A DNA stretch of 64,000 bases, from positions 183,156,448 through 183,220,447 of the forward strand of contig NC_068938.1 in the NCBI RefSeq assembly GCF_016801865.2. Reading direction: 5' to 3'. The DNA comes from Culex pipiens pallens. Taxonomy: Eukaryota > Arthropoda > Insecta > Diptera > Culicidae. Position numbers and translations under genes: made by a program. The notes under the pieces are model-generated. The model was not told the origin of the DNA. It saw only the letters and a list, made by a program, of their open reading frames with translations, and searched no databases. This document shows, piece by piece, positions 12,200 to 23,165 of this stretch (positions within the stretch are counted from its first letter, which is position 1; the number at the start of each line of letters is the position of its first letter).

Positions 12200-13532
12200 C
12201 CGTATCAGATTGAATACTAGTTAAGGCGTTAAAGACATTTAAAGAAATTTAAAAAATAATTATGTTTTTTGAAAAAAAAAAACTTTCTTTTTCAGTAATT
12301 AAATCTGAATTTTTGTGGTTTGTGCGAAATTTTACATTAAAAGTATTAAATTTACACATTTTTAAAGATATAATATAAGATTACACATATTTTTCGGACA
12401 CAAAATCTGTAAACATTCTCCGTTGTAAAATTATATTTTTACTGTTTTCTTATTTAAATGTTTGAAAGAAGAAAAATCACTTCCAACATTGTATCATGTC
12501 AATGGGAATCCCTCGAACTAATTACACAGGTGGATGACTTGTTTTGATTTTTTATTCTGTGTATTTGAGCATCGTTTTAGTTTCATTTGGAATTGTAAAC
12601 GATTGCCAATTTTGGGTAGGTTTTATCAAACATTGCCAATTTTGGGAAAAAGTTTGTTAATTGTTCAAAAATATGTTGACGTTTTGCTTTTTGGAAATTG
12701 CGAGAATTGTATCGCTTTTTTACCTTATTTTATTATGATAACTATTGTTGCTATTTAAAAAGAAATAATAACGGCATAAAAAAATCAAGCAAATATTTCG
12801 AAATTTAGTGTTATTTTAATTCAATAAATTAAAGGGGGTACCAGGCCTACTTGATTTACATGGCAGGGGGTACCGGCCTAGAAGAAGGTTGAGAATCGCT
12901 GCCGTATCAGATTGAATACTAGTTAAGGCGTTAAAGACATTTAAAGAAATTTAAAAAATAATTATGTTTTTGGAAAAAAAAAAACTTTCTTTTTCAGTAA
13001 TTAAACCTGAATTTTTGTGGTTTGTGCGAAATTTTACATTAAAAGTATTAAATTTACACATTTTTAAAGATATAATATAAGATTACACATATTTTTCGGA
13101 CACAAAATCTGTAAACATTCTCCGTTGTAAAATTATATTTTTACTGTTTTCTTATTTAAATGTTTGAAAGAAGAAAAATCACTTCCAACATTGTATCATG
13201 TCAATGGGAATCCCTCGAACTAATTACACAGGTGGATGACTTGTTTTGATTTTTTATTCTGTGTATTTGAGCATCGTTTTAGTTTCATTTGGAATTGTAA
13301 ACGATTGCCAATTTTGGGTAGGTTTTATCAAACATTGCCAATTTTGGGAAAAAGTTTGTTAATTGTTCAAAAATATGTTGACGTTTTGCTTTTTGGAAAT
13401 TGCGAGAATTGTATCGCTTTTTTACCTTATTTTATTATGATAACTATTGTTGCTATTTAAAAAGAAATAATAACGGCATAAAAAAATCAAGCAAATATTT
13501 CGAAATTTAGTGTTATTTTAATTCAATAAATT
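12129..13532. repeat. 702-bp tandem duplication
   Basis: 12129-12830 is repeated at 12831-13532 with very few differences (for example TTTTTTGAAAA versus TTTTTGGAAAA near 12270/12972, and AATCTGAA versus AACCTGAA). Both copies contain the same spurious 74-codon frame. The left breakpoint lies inside the MITE at 12118, so copy 2 carries only the MITE's right 71 bp. Confidence 0.95.
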
Positions 13533-15342
13533 AAACTTCAAAACTTGCTTTTTCAACCTCGACCAACGTCTAGAGACATAAATTTAAATTATAATATATA
13601 ACTGCAAGAAAAAATAAATTAATAAAAACCTCATAACTTCAAGTTCACCATAATCTCAAATTTAAATTTTGATTATTTGATGCAATGTATCAAATTTGAA
13701 AGAAAGTAAGATTAATTTATAAATTCATTTCAAATCAAAATGGTTTTTTTGATTCTTTCACGAAAAAGCTATGACATTGATTTAAAAATGTTTTTTTCCT
13801 ATTTTAAATATTGTGTGGGTTATTGAACACAAGTTGAATATTCGTTATCAAATTTTGGAACTTCATTTGAAATTATTTTAATTATTTTATTATTTCGGTC
13901 AGGAAATAGGGACTAAAAAACATTGAATAATATTCGCTTTGAAGTAAAACTAAAATTTACTTATTACACTTACACAGTTAGTTTTGCTCCTATATTCAAT
14001 AAATAAATAAAATCAAATTTATTAATTAGTAGATATTACTTGCAACCATATTGTCAATTTTGCACCTAATTCGACGCACAGCCAGAAAATATTCACTCCT
14101 CAATTATGCACACATCAGAATGCACACCACCTCTCCACCCCGCTTGCCTACTATGGTGAGTGTCCAAGATAAAAGCTATCGTCGGTTTGAAGCAGAGTCT
14201 TGGTGTATGTGTCTTAGAAAGTTTTTTTTTTCTGATGTAGTTTGAGGTGTGCACTTTTGTATAGAGCTTTCCACAAGTTGCACGCATGTCTAAACATCGC
14301 TGCAATCTGGAATATTTTTTTTTGAATTTCTTATCATCGAAACAAAAGTAGGTATTACGGTCATTCCACTTTAATCGTCCACAAATATGTGCAAAATTTA
14401 AATCATCATTTTCTGATCAAGCACAAATTTGGTGAATTTTAAATTGTTGTGTGAAGCCATCTCATCCATTTTTAAATTTAATGGAAACATGTTTTGTTAT
14501 GAATTAGATGTTCAGATTTTATTTGAATGGAAGTTATTGACAAAATTACAATCCACTCCCTTGCACTGTACCCTTTACCCGTGTATCGATGATGGTTTAT
14601 TGCCGCTCTGCTCGCGGGTTGCATTTTTCTTCCTCTTGCTTTCCCACTCACTCACCCCACCAGAGGACAGACCCACAATACAGGCACAATAGTTTGCTCG
14701 GTTGCTTGTCTCGTTGTCTTTGTGCTTTCGGGGAGACACATTTCTGTGTGTCAGAAAAAAAAACACACTAATAAAAATAACAACAACACCCCGTGAGGTG
14801 GCGGCATTGATGGGTTCGAGCTCGGAAGAAGTGAGAAGAAGCGAGAAAAGAAGAAAAAAAATGAGTACAGTTAAAGTTTTCATGAGTTGCTTCGTTTTGC
14901 AGGTCGCGAGCGCTCGACTTCTTCGCTTCTGCTTTTGCTGCTCTTCTGCTTCGTCTGTGTGGCTGTGACTGAGCTCGATGTAGGTACACAGTTTATAGTT
15001 GGTTGTTTTTTTTTTCGGGGGCAAACCGCACACTTTCCAAGAAGGTATTGTACTCTCCAACGAAAGAGGAGGTTTTACTTCCGGAAGATGAACTAGATTT
15101 GTTGAGTCGAGTGCGAGGAGAAATGAACGAACTAGCGAACGAATTGGCCCCGGCACTGTCCCAGCGCAATCAATCATCGAGCGTTGGGTAGAGTTTGTTT
15201 TTGCTTGTTTTTATACAATAGTTATTTGTAATGTTATATTCAATTTATTTTCATTTTAGTTATGACAGCTTTACAACTTAATTTATTTGACTAATTTGTA
15301 GCTTTTCCATATTTGTTTAGCGAAAGTTCAAGTAGCTTAATA
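13533..15342. other. Intergenic or first-intron DNA with GC-balanced island
   Basis: 13.5-14.05 kb is plain AT-rich sequence. 14.05-15.19 kb is GC-balanced and repeat-poor, with a 200-codon open frame on the minus strand (14575-15177) and, on the plus strand, a segment reading EEVLLPEDELDLLSRVRGEM (about 15065-15124) that looks like an amphipathic helix. No family was recognised; it could be another non-coding exon or enhancer. Confidence 0.3.
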
Positions 15343-15584
15343 CCGTCATTAAAGGTGACATTGGGTTGGGGTGAGATTGGGTCATACACAAATGCTGAAA
15401 TATTTCATGAATAAATGAAAGTTGCTTGTATTCAAAATTTAGGTGAAAAGTCACCAATATTATTTTTTACTTAATGAACATGGAAAAGAAAATCTGAATA
15501 AATATAAATATAAAAAAAACCAAATGCTAGAATATGTATGATCCAATCTCACCCCCTAAGAAACAAAGTCACCCCTGATGACGG
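15343..15584. mobile_element. TA-flanked MITE with CCGTCAT ends
   Basis: Flanked by TA. Ends are CCGTCATTAAAGGTGAC and the inverse GTCACCCCTGATGACGG. The inner repeats GGGGTGAGATTGGGTCATAC and GTATGATCCAATCTCACCCC are inverted. 242 bp, no coding capacity. Confidence 0.8.
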
Positions 15585-16542
15585 TATTTTGTGAAATATA
15601 TATTATTTTCTACTGATAATTAAATCATTTGTCAAAACTATTGAAATTTTTATTGTTTTTGCCAAAATGAATAATTGACTATTGGTGCAAATTGAGTAGG
15701 TATTAAAAAAACGTCTTTTCAGAGGTTGACTTCAGCAAGACAGTTTTATTTGTTTCCGAAATAGCTAGATCATTTGCGAACATCTCAATACTGAAGAAAA
15801 AAAATGTTGGAAGCAAATTTTTCATTTTTTTTACAGAACAATATGTTATTCAATTGAAATTAGGATAAAATTTAATTGTCGTCAGTGGTTCATAGATTTT
15901 TTTAAAAATGTGAACATCAACTTTGCTAATTGCACGATTAATTTTCGGTTATTAAAAATATGTTTTTTGTCTCTTAGGCACTTTGTTCCAGATACTGTCA
16001 AAACGGCATTTTAAAGTTTCATATGACTTTTTCAAATGTTTGGCTAGATCATATAATAAGATATAATTATTATAAAATGTCTTTTTGTCATTTTTTCGAA
16101 AATTTTAGTTTTTGGATCCATTTTAAGTGGACTAAATACCTTAATTAAACTAAAATAGGTTTTATAAAAAAGTGTTTATTTGGCCAGGAAACCGTTTTTT
16201 AAAATTTTAAGTAATTTAAAAATTTTGATTTTGAACTATCAAATGGAAAATGAAATTTATGTATTTATGTATTTTTATATATGTTAATAAAAAAAATATT
16301 GCACCTGATATTTGTGAATTCTTTGTAGTTTGGGAGTAAATAAATTGAATTAATGCATTTGCCTGTTTCAAATCATATGATATGCATTTAATTTGTTAGA
16401 CTTATTCAATGTTTTTGCCCTAAACAGGTGTATAACTATTAAAGATTTGCATAATATCAATGAATTTATGAAAATAAAATTCTAAAGCTTGTTTGTCGGT
16501 GGTCCCAATATTCTAAATATGCAAAAGATTTAAAAGTCTTAA
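15585..16542. other. AT-rich sequence without recognised feature
   Basis: No gene-like frame on either strand and no repeat with clear ends. Confidence 0.45.
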
Positions 16543-16737
16543 GGTGAAACGGGAAACTAGTTCTTGGACATCTTCTGTTCGACTTAAATCTATATCTGAG
16601 CTCGACAGATTGCTTGCTATTGTCATATTTAGCGTCGTCAAAAAAAGCTGAGCTTCTTGGATTATGGAATTTACATTAAAGGTGCTTCCAAAAACTAGAG
16701 TCGTGGTGTCTATATGGCGCTGCCTTCCCGTTTCACC
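16543..16737. mobile_element. TTAA-flanked MITE, family GGTGAAACGGG, copy 1
   Basis: TTAA at 16539-16542 and 16738-16741; ends GGTGAAACGGGAA and inverse TTCCCGTTTCACC. A related copy in the opposite orientation lies at 34388-34536. Probably piggyBac-type. Confidence 0.85.
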
Positions 16738-16782
16738 TTAATTGAATGAAAAATAGATAAAAAAAATACATGCATTATGCAT

Positions 16783-17464
16783 TAGAGTGTAACAAAAATG
16801 ACATTTTGGCGGGCATTCAAGGGTTTGTTCCGGTGGGCATACTTAGCCCAAATCCAAAATATGAGCTTGATTGGACGTAACAGGAGCTGGCGCTCCGCCC
16901 TTCAATTTTAAATGGGATTTAACCCGTAAAAAAAGATTTTTTCAAAAATGTCACTTTTTGAGGCATTTTGGCCACCAATGCGCATCTTTTGGTATATATA
17001 ACATTGACATTTGGAGCACCCTGAAGCTCAGTACAAGCCTTCAAAGTTTGGCATTTTTTTCGAAAAATCGGTCCCGGCAAAAAAGATATGCGTCGCGCTT
17101 CGCGACGCCCTAGACGCCATTTGATTTTGCCGGGGCCGATTTTTCGAAAAAATGCCAAACTTTGAAGGCCTGTACTGAGCTTCAGGGTGCTCCAAATGTC
17201 AATGTTATATATACCAAAAGATGCGCAAGGATCTGGCCTACACGCCAGTGATGTTTTTGGTAAACGCATTGGTGGCCAAAATGCCTCAAAAAGTGACATT
17301 TTTGAAAAAATCTTTTTTTACGGGTTAAATCCCATTTAAAATTGAAGGGCGGAGCGCCAGCTCCTGTTACGTCCAATCAAGCTCATATTTTGGATTTGAG
17401 CTTAGTATGCCCACCGGAACAAACCCTTGAATGCCCGCCAAAAAGTCATTTTTGTTACATCCTA
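16783..17464. mobile_element. Foldback element F2 (8-bp TSD)
   Basis: Perfect 8-bp duplication TTATGCAT (16775-16782 and 17465-17472). Ends are TAGAGTGTAACAAAAATGAC and, inverted, GTCATTTTTGTTACATCCTA. The arms pair over about 300 bp around a centre near 17105, where GTCGCGCTTCGCGAC is itself palindromic. The right arm has an insert (about 17227-17265) that the left lacks. Confidence 0.9.
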
Positions 17465-17472
17465 TTATGCAT

Positions 17473-18969
17473 TGTATTCTGAATAGTTTACAATCAATTT
17501 TACAAGTTTTTTCATTTATAATGTAAATTTTATTCTAGTTTTTTTGCTTCCTGATTTTCAGGGAAATTTTGGAGGAGGAGGAAGACAAAAATTCGAAATA
17601 TTATTTTCTTGCAAACGTACTTTAAATATATTCAGAGTTTTTTTTAATTTTTGTTTGAATTGAATAAGTTCTATGCAAATTGTATTTAAAGTTTTTTTTT
17701 TAAATAATAATAATACATTGTATATTGTTCATGTATTTCACCTCAAAAAGGGCACTTTAAGCATTTTTAAAAATTTAGAATTTTTGACCACATATAAAAA
17801 AACATAAGATCTTTGCAAAATAAAAATAAATTCTTGATATTTTGGCAGTTTTTAGCATCATCACAACTGGAACAATGTTTAAAGCACTTCCTTTTGTTTC
17901 AAAATTCTGGAAATTATCGCATTTTCCAATAAAGTTCAGATACATTTAGAATTTTATGAATTTGAGAATTATTTGTTAACAAATTTTGAAAATAATGAAA
18001 CAAACTAAATTTTAGTACATTTCTGGAATCAACTTAAAAATATATAATATTGTTTTTTTTTTTTGTGTATGTTATAATATTGTTGTTTATTTAATATGAT
18101 TATTATAAATGTTATTTTGTTAAATTATCTGTAGTTGGATTTGTAATATTTCATTGTTAAAAATGGTAGCTTGGTATTTGAGGCCAACTAAATCCAATCA
18201 AATATTTGCTCTTCCCAGGCTCATTTCCATCATCGATTTAGTTTGCACTAGTTTCTGCGCTCCGATCGGTCCAGTCGGGTCGCCCTGGTTTCCACTCAAC
18301 CTCTCAACATCACTTCACATTTTCCCTTCCGAGCATTCCGTTTTTCTACTTTACCACCCATGTTAACCTCAATGTTCGAACTTTTCCATTGGCTTGCCTG
18401 AATGATGCACACATATCGACCCTTGACATCGGAGTCACCACTCACACACACACATTGGCGGCTGACACGTGTCCAGAGTGTCGTCATAAAACGTGGCTCA
18501 CGAAACCGTTTAGTAGCTCATCATCACTTTGTGGAAGGTGGGGGAGGTCCCTAAACTCCTACAATCTTTTGCCTGAAGAAAGCGTAGCTGGTTGTTTCAG
18601 TGTAGCGAAAAAAAAGTTTCCTTTTTTTCGATGCACGTGTATTGGTGAGAGCGTTTTCTCGTCCTTTCCTCGGAGATTTTGATGGTATTAGTGTTTTTTT
18701 TTATGCTCGAGAAGGTATTTGTAAAAGGATATGCTGGAAAGAGGATCCTTCTCTTTTAGCATACCAAAGACCGGCTAATGAAGAGATTCGTCAATCGTTT
18801 TGAAAGTTGTTTTCAAATTGTTTCAAATTCTAACCTAACTTGTCGAATACGGAGCTCTGGTGTGTAGAAACTCTCCTCACCAATTTGCGCAATCAGTGAT
18901 AAGACCGGCTCGCTCTGTACTACATGATGGAATAATTGTGTTACTTTCTTTATCTTTTCTTTTCCCCAG
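17473..18969. other. Sequence upstream of the proximal Ssdp exon
   Basis: 17.5-18.1 kb is AT-rich with one degenerate C-tract repeat remnant near 17540-17600. 18.15-18.97 kb is GC-balanced, with CA repeats (18432-18453) and a small hairpin around GGATCC near 18750. It immediately precedes the proximal exon and may contain promoter elements; no TATA box stands out. Confidence 0.35.
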
Positions 18970-19320
18970 AACCGGTCGCCGGACTTGAAGTAAACAAAAA
19001 ACCAACAGTGCACAGTGACAAACACCTGTACCCACAGGTCACACGCAGTCCGGATCCGGGCTGTCAAATTGAAACGTCAACAAGAGCAGAAAAAACACAC
19101 ACTAAAAGGAAAAACCAACAAATTGTCGAAGAAAATCAGCTCCACTGTGAGCGCTTGTGTGTGTGAGAGCGTGGGAGCAAGTGCGTAAAATTGGTGTGCG
19201 TATTTGTACCAGTGCAGAAAGGCAGGTGCGCGCACTTCACCTTAAAACGCGGGTGTAAACAAGTTGATACTAGAGTGTAACGTTTAAGAGGAAGATATTT
19301 AAAAATTAAGTGCTATCAAA
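18970..19320 (+). other. Ssdp: 5' UTR of Ssdp, proximal part
   Basis: A pyrimidine-rich tract ending TTTTCCCCAG at 18969 looks like a splice acceptor, so this exon may be joined to a distal non-coding first exon. The 351 bases between it and the start codon contain no ATG in any frame, which fits a 5' UTR. An in-frame TAA occurs 21 bases before the ATG. Transcription could instead start inside this segment; the sequence alone does not decide. Confidence 0.6.
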
Positions 19321-19376
19321 ATGTACGCTAAAGGAAAGGGGGCAGCGGTGCCATCGGATGCACAAGCTAGAGAAAA
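19321..19376 (+). CDS. Ssdp: Ssdp coding exon 1 (residues 1-19)
   Basis: Starts MYAKGKGAAVPSDAQAREK, the highly conserved N-terminus of Ssdp/SSBP proteins (vertebrates have MFAKGKG). The start has A at -3 (ATCAAAATG), an in-frame TAA 21 bases upstream and no competing ATG in the preceding 351 bases. The exon ends after the second base of Lys19, with donor AA|GTAAGT. It encodes the beginning of the LUFS domain. The following 17-kb intron separates this short exon from the rest of the domain, an arrangement that hides the gene from simple ORF searches. Confidence 0.95.
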
Positions 19377-21230
19377 GTAAGTACTTCTTTTTTAATGTCA
19401 CAACTCAACTCCTTAAGTTATACTCCCAAACACGCACACGTGCCTCCTACAGGTAGGCAACCGGTTGTCGACCTTGACGGCAGGTTTTTCGACTTCTTAT
19501 CTACCTGTCGTAAAAACCGACAAAAAAAATCGCCATTCGCGCTAATCAGTAGGTCCCTTCCCTCGGACAGTCTGGGAAACAGGCTGTGGCTCGTTAAGGG
19601 GCAGTAAAAATCAACAGATCGTTAAGGCTAAAGAGCATAACGAGGCTCGAGTTGACGTCGTCGTCGGCGTTGACCATGACCCCGAAGAAGAAGGGAGCTT
19701 GGAAAAGTTTCGTTAGCGTTAGAGAGGGGGAAACGCATAAATCTTTACGCGCTTGAGAGGAGTGGGAAGTTTTGTGCTTCTTATTTGAGTTTATCGTGCT
19801 TCACTGGAGATTGGCGTTGGCACTAGGTGACACGTGTAGAGAGTTTTTCCTTCAGTTAGATATTTACCTTATCTGGTCGCTTCAACAAACAATTAAAGGT
19901 TTATTTGCTTATTTGTAGATTATTTTTATTTTACTGGCATTTTTTATAAATAAAAATTGAAAGAATACAACAATCATGAGAAAGATTACCAATTTAAATT
20001 AGAAAAAAATCTGAATCAAATTTCACAGATCAAACAAGATTTTGTTAGAATTAGGCAAAATGTTTTATATAATACTCAATCGATTTAAAATTTATTGTTA
20101 TAAACACAACATATACCTTGCATAATTGGATATATTTTGAGCATTGAATTAAATTGATTGACTTATAAACTGAAAGCGTTGATTGAAATGTATTAATGAA
20201 AACATATTAAATATGAAGTATATTTGTTCAAGGTACATCCAAAAATATTATTGTTTTATCCTTTTATACTCTTTGCATTTTTCATAGAGAAATTTTAGTT
20301 ACATTATCATTTTTATTGGTGCGTTTATTACTAATTGAGTATTTTTAAAAAGCATATCACTAATAATTTCTTGAATCATTTTAAGAATAATTTAGAAAAA
20401 ATACATTTTTATAGAGTTATGTACATTTCTTTCAATTAATCTTAACTTAAATTGAAACATAACTAGTTTGCCCTGAAAAATATAGGCAAAATATGTCGTT
20501 TTGACTGTGAAGATTGCTTGAGATTCGAGAGATTTATTTTTAAAACAAAGTTCACACTGTATGTAATCTGGTGATTTAAAATTCTTTTTTTTATTTACAA
20601 ATAATGTAGTTTTGTGGGATTACAGTTCATTTCCGGCATAATTTTAATATTTTTTCTGTCAAAATGATTTGCAAAGGTTCAATATTAAGTTTTAAGGCTT
20701 TATTAAAAACCAGACGTGATTTAGAAAATCTGAAAATATTCAAAGAAATGAAAAAAATTAACATGAAATCGAATCCATAGTTGCCAAGATAACGTCGATT
20801 GAAAAAATGAGGGCATATCTGATATCACTTCGAAATATGTATCATTCCTAGTTTTCATTTTATTGAAAATCATTTCTGCGTTCAGATCACTAATGAACAC
20901 TATTTATAAGCTTTGATAAAAGACAATTTTTTCGAAAAATTTTACCAAAAACGATACCAAAATTCAATTTAACATCCTTACATTTTTTTTTTGGAAAAAA
21001 AATTGACACGTTTTTGAAATCGTTTTAAAAACCACATTTTTCAATTTTTTTCAAAAACCATTTTTTTCAAAAGCCATTTTTTTTAAATCTTTTAAAACCC
21101 CAATTTAAAAAAAAATTATAGTATTGTCCTTTCAAAAATGGTACGTAAATATTCGCAAATCTGTATCTTCTAAAGAAATTTTGTAATCGATTTAGTGTCT
21201 TTGGCAAAGTTTTGATATTTATGGGGACTA
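19377..21230 (+). other. Ssdp: Ssdp intron 1, first part
   Basis: Begins GTAAGT. The first ~500 bases are GC-balanced, as is common in regulatory first-intron DNA; the rest is AT-rich without recognised repeats or genes. Confidence 0.6.
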
Positions 21231-21620
21231 CAGTCCAGACTCGATTATCCGAAGCCTCATTTATCCGAAATTTCGATTATCCGAAATTCGATTATCCGAA
21301 GGTTTGTATGGGACTTCGGATAATTCGTATTCTTTTAATCTTCTTACTTTCAACATCAAACTCGAGTTCTGCGATCCAATTTTGGTGAAATTTGAATGGT
21401 TGATTGCCTATTAAAGTAAAAACTGCATTTTATCAATATTTCATCACCGCCATTTTTGTCGCCATCTTGGATAAAAAAAACTTAATTATTTAAGAGTAGT
21501 TTAGGGGTCATACTTAAGCTCAACAATCAAAAATAAGACAACGAAAAAAACATTTTTTTCGTGATTCGATTATCCGAAGTGAAATTTTGCCAAGGCCTTC
21601 GGATAATCGAGTCTGGACTG
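21231..21620. mobile_element. pogo-like MITE, copy C
   Basis: TA flanks at 21229-21230 and 21621-21622; perfect ends CAGTCCAGACTCGATTATCC and inverse. This is the longest copy (390 bp). It is in the opposite orientation to the copy at 5521. Confidence 0.9.
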
Positions 21621-21665
21621 TACTTAAACAAATGGTACACGGAATTTTTTTTGCCCAATTTAATT

Positions 21666-22148
21666 AAGGCCGTTGCAAATATTTTTGATTTTTTTGTCGC
21701 CCCCCTCTTCCTTTCAAAATCGGTCCATAAAATCAGGGGGCAAAAAACCACTTTTTTAAAAAAAGAAATCCAAATTTAAATGGAAATAGAAGTCTTATTA
21801 ACTGAAAACAAATTAAAATGCATTTTCCTGCTTTTAAATTATATTTAGCATGTTTGGGATCGACCAAAAATATTTTGAATTTTTGTGAAAGTTTGTTGCA
21901 CAGTATTGCAAAAAGTTTTTTTTGATGAAAAAAAAGTTCATCAATACATATGAAATCTAATGATTGCAATACAACTGGGCAGGTGTAAAATGCATTTTAA
22001 AACTCTTTTTTCATTAAAATGTGAATACCATGGCTTGCTATTTAAATTTTTATAATTTTATTTGTTTTGCCCCCCCCCCCCCCTTCTCCCCTTGACTTTG
22101 GCCAAAGTCGAGGGACATAAACTTAAAAAAAATATTTTCAATGGCCTA
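21666..22148. mobile_element. C-tract repeat family, copy 2
   Basis: Left end GGCCGTTGCAAATATTTTTG, right end AATATTTTCAATGGCC in inverted relation. Poly-C tracts lie near 21701 and 22070-22083, the second followed by a short CTTGACTTTGGCC...GTCGAGGG hairpin. Layout as in copy 1. Confidence 0.75.
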
Positions 22149-22260
22149 ACTCTTTTTACAAAAAATAAATTTCCTAAAATCCGGATTTTTTAACCTCTGT
22201 TTTTTTAACAGGTTTTGGGGATAATATGAGCTATAGAAAAAAAAATATATTTGCCACCAA

Positions 22261-22800
22261 GGCGTCATCCATAAAGTACGTCACGCTCTAGGGGGGGAGG
22301 GGGGGGGGGGTGGTCGCAAGCGTGACAAAGTGTGACAAGGGGGAGAGGGGGGTCCGTGAGACCGTGACGTCACGCTAGACTATTTCCTGAATACTGAAAA
22401 TTCAGTAAAAGAATTTATCTAAAAAAAGTTTTTTTTTATAAAATATATCAAACATTACGCAAGGCTTTGACAAACAGAATTTTTGATGATAGATTTAATA
22501 TGTTTAAATCATTAGATTAAAAAAACTGTTGATAGTGATTTATATCACTACAACATTCAACAAAATAAAAATAAAAATCTAAACACAACCTGTAAAATTA
22601 AAAACTTTCTCGATTGACTCCGAATTTATAAATAATCCTCTTTATAAATCATGTAATAATTATTCAAAAAATCTATATGGATAGGGGGGGGGGGTCAACA
22701 GAATGTGACGTACTTTTCGAAGGGGGGTTGGAGCCAGCGTAGGGGGGAGGGGGGGTTAATTTTGGCCAATTTTAGCGTGACATACTTTATGGATGACGCC
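22261..22800. mobile_element. MITE with GGCGTCATCCATAAAGTACG end
   Basis: Ends GGCGTCATCCATAAAGTACG and inverse ACTTTATGGATGACGCC, with CAA possibly duplicated as a 3-bp target site. G-rich inner arms and an AT-rich middle. Related by its ATCCATAAA end to the smaller element at 49939. Confidence 0.8.
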
Positions 22801-23085
22801 CAAGTTATAATAATTTGAAAAAAATAATTAAAAAAAAATAGAAAACGTTTTTGGACGACAGTTTTTATGTAAAATCTATGTATTGACAAAAATTTAATTT
22901 TTTGCGAAAAATAAAAATTTTGCGGTGCTGTAGATTGCAATTTCATAAAAATTCAAAACTATTTTAAACAAGCCCCAACATGCTAAATATGATTATCATT
23001 GCAGAATAATGCATTTAAGATTGTTTTCAGTTGATGAGACCTCTATTTTCATAGAAATTTTGAAGTTTTTTGGAAAAATATTTTG

Positions 23086-23165
23086 TTTGCCCCCTGATTT
23101 TCAGACCAATTTTGAAGGGGGGGGGGGTGACATAAACTTTGAAAAATATTTGCAACGGCCTAAGT
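23086..23165. repeat. C-tract repeat family, end fragment
   Basis: Contains GCCCCCTGATTTTCAGACC, a G run at about 23117-23127 and the terminus GAAAAATATTTGCAACGGCC. Only one end is recognisable. Confidence 0.6.

Noticed and set aside
12534..13460. Two identical 74-codon frames 702 bp apart
   Set aside because: Product of the tandem duplication of AT-rich non-coding DNA; Phe/Cys-rich without any family feature.
14575..15177. 200-codon minus-strand open frame, the longest in the window
   Set aside because: Low-complexity Ser/Thr/Lys-rich composition, no family resemblance and no splice or codon signature; it lies in a GC-balanced island where stops are rarer.
16871..17376. Overlapping frames on both strands in foldback F2
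   Set aside because: Mirrored arms read the same peptides on both strands; no transposase motif.
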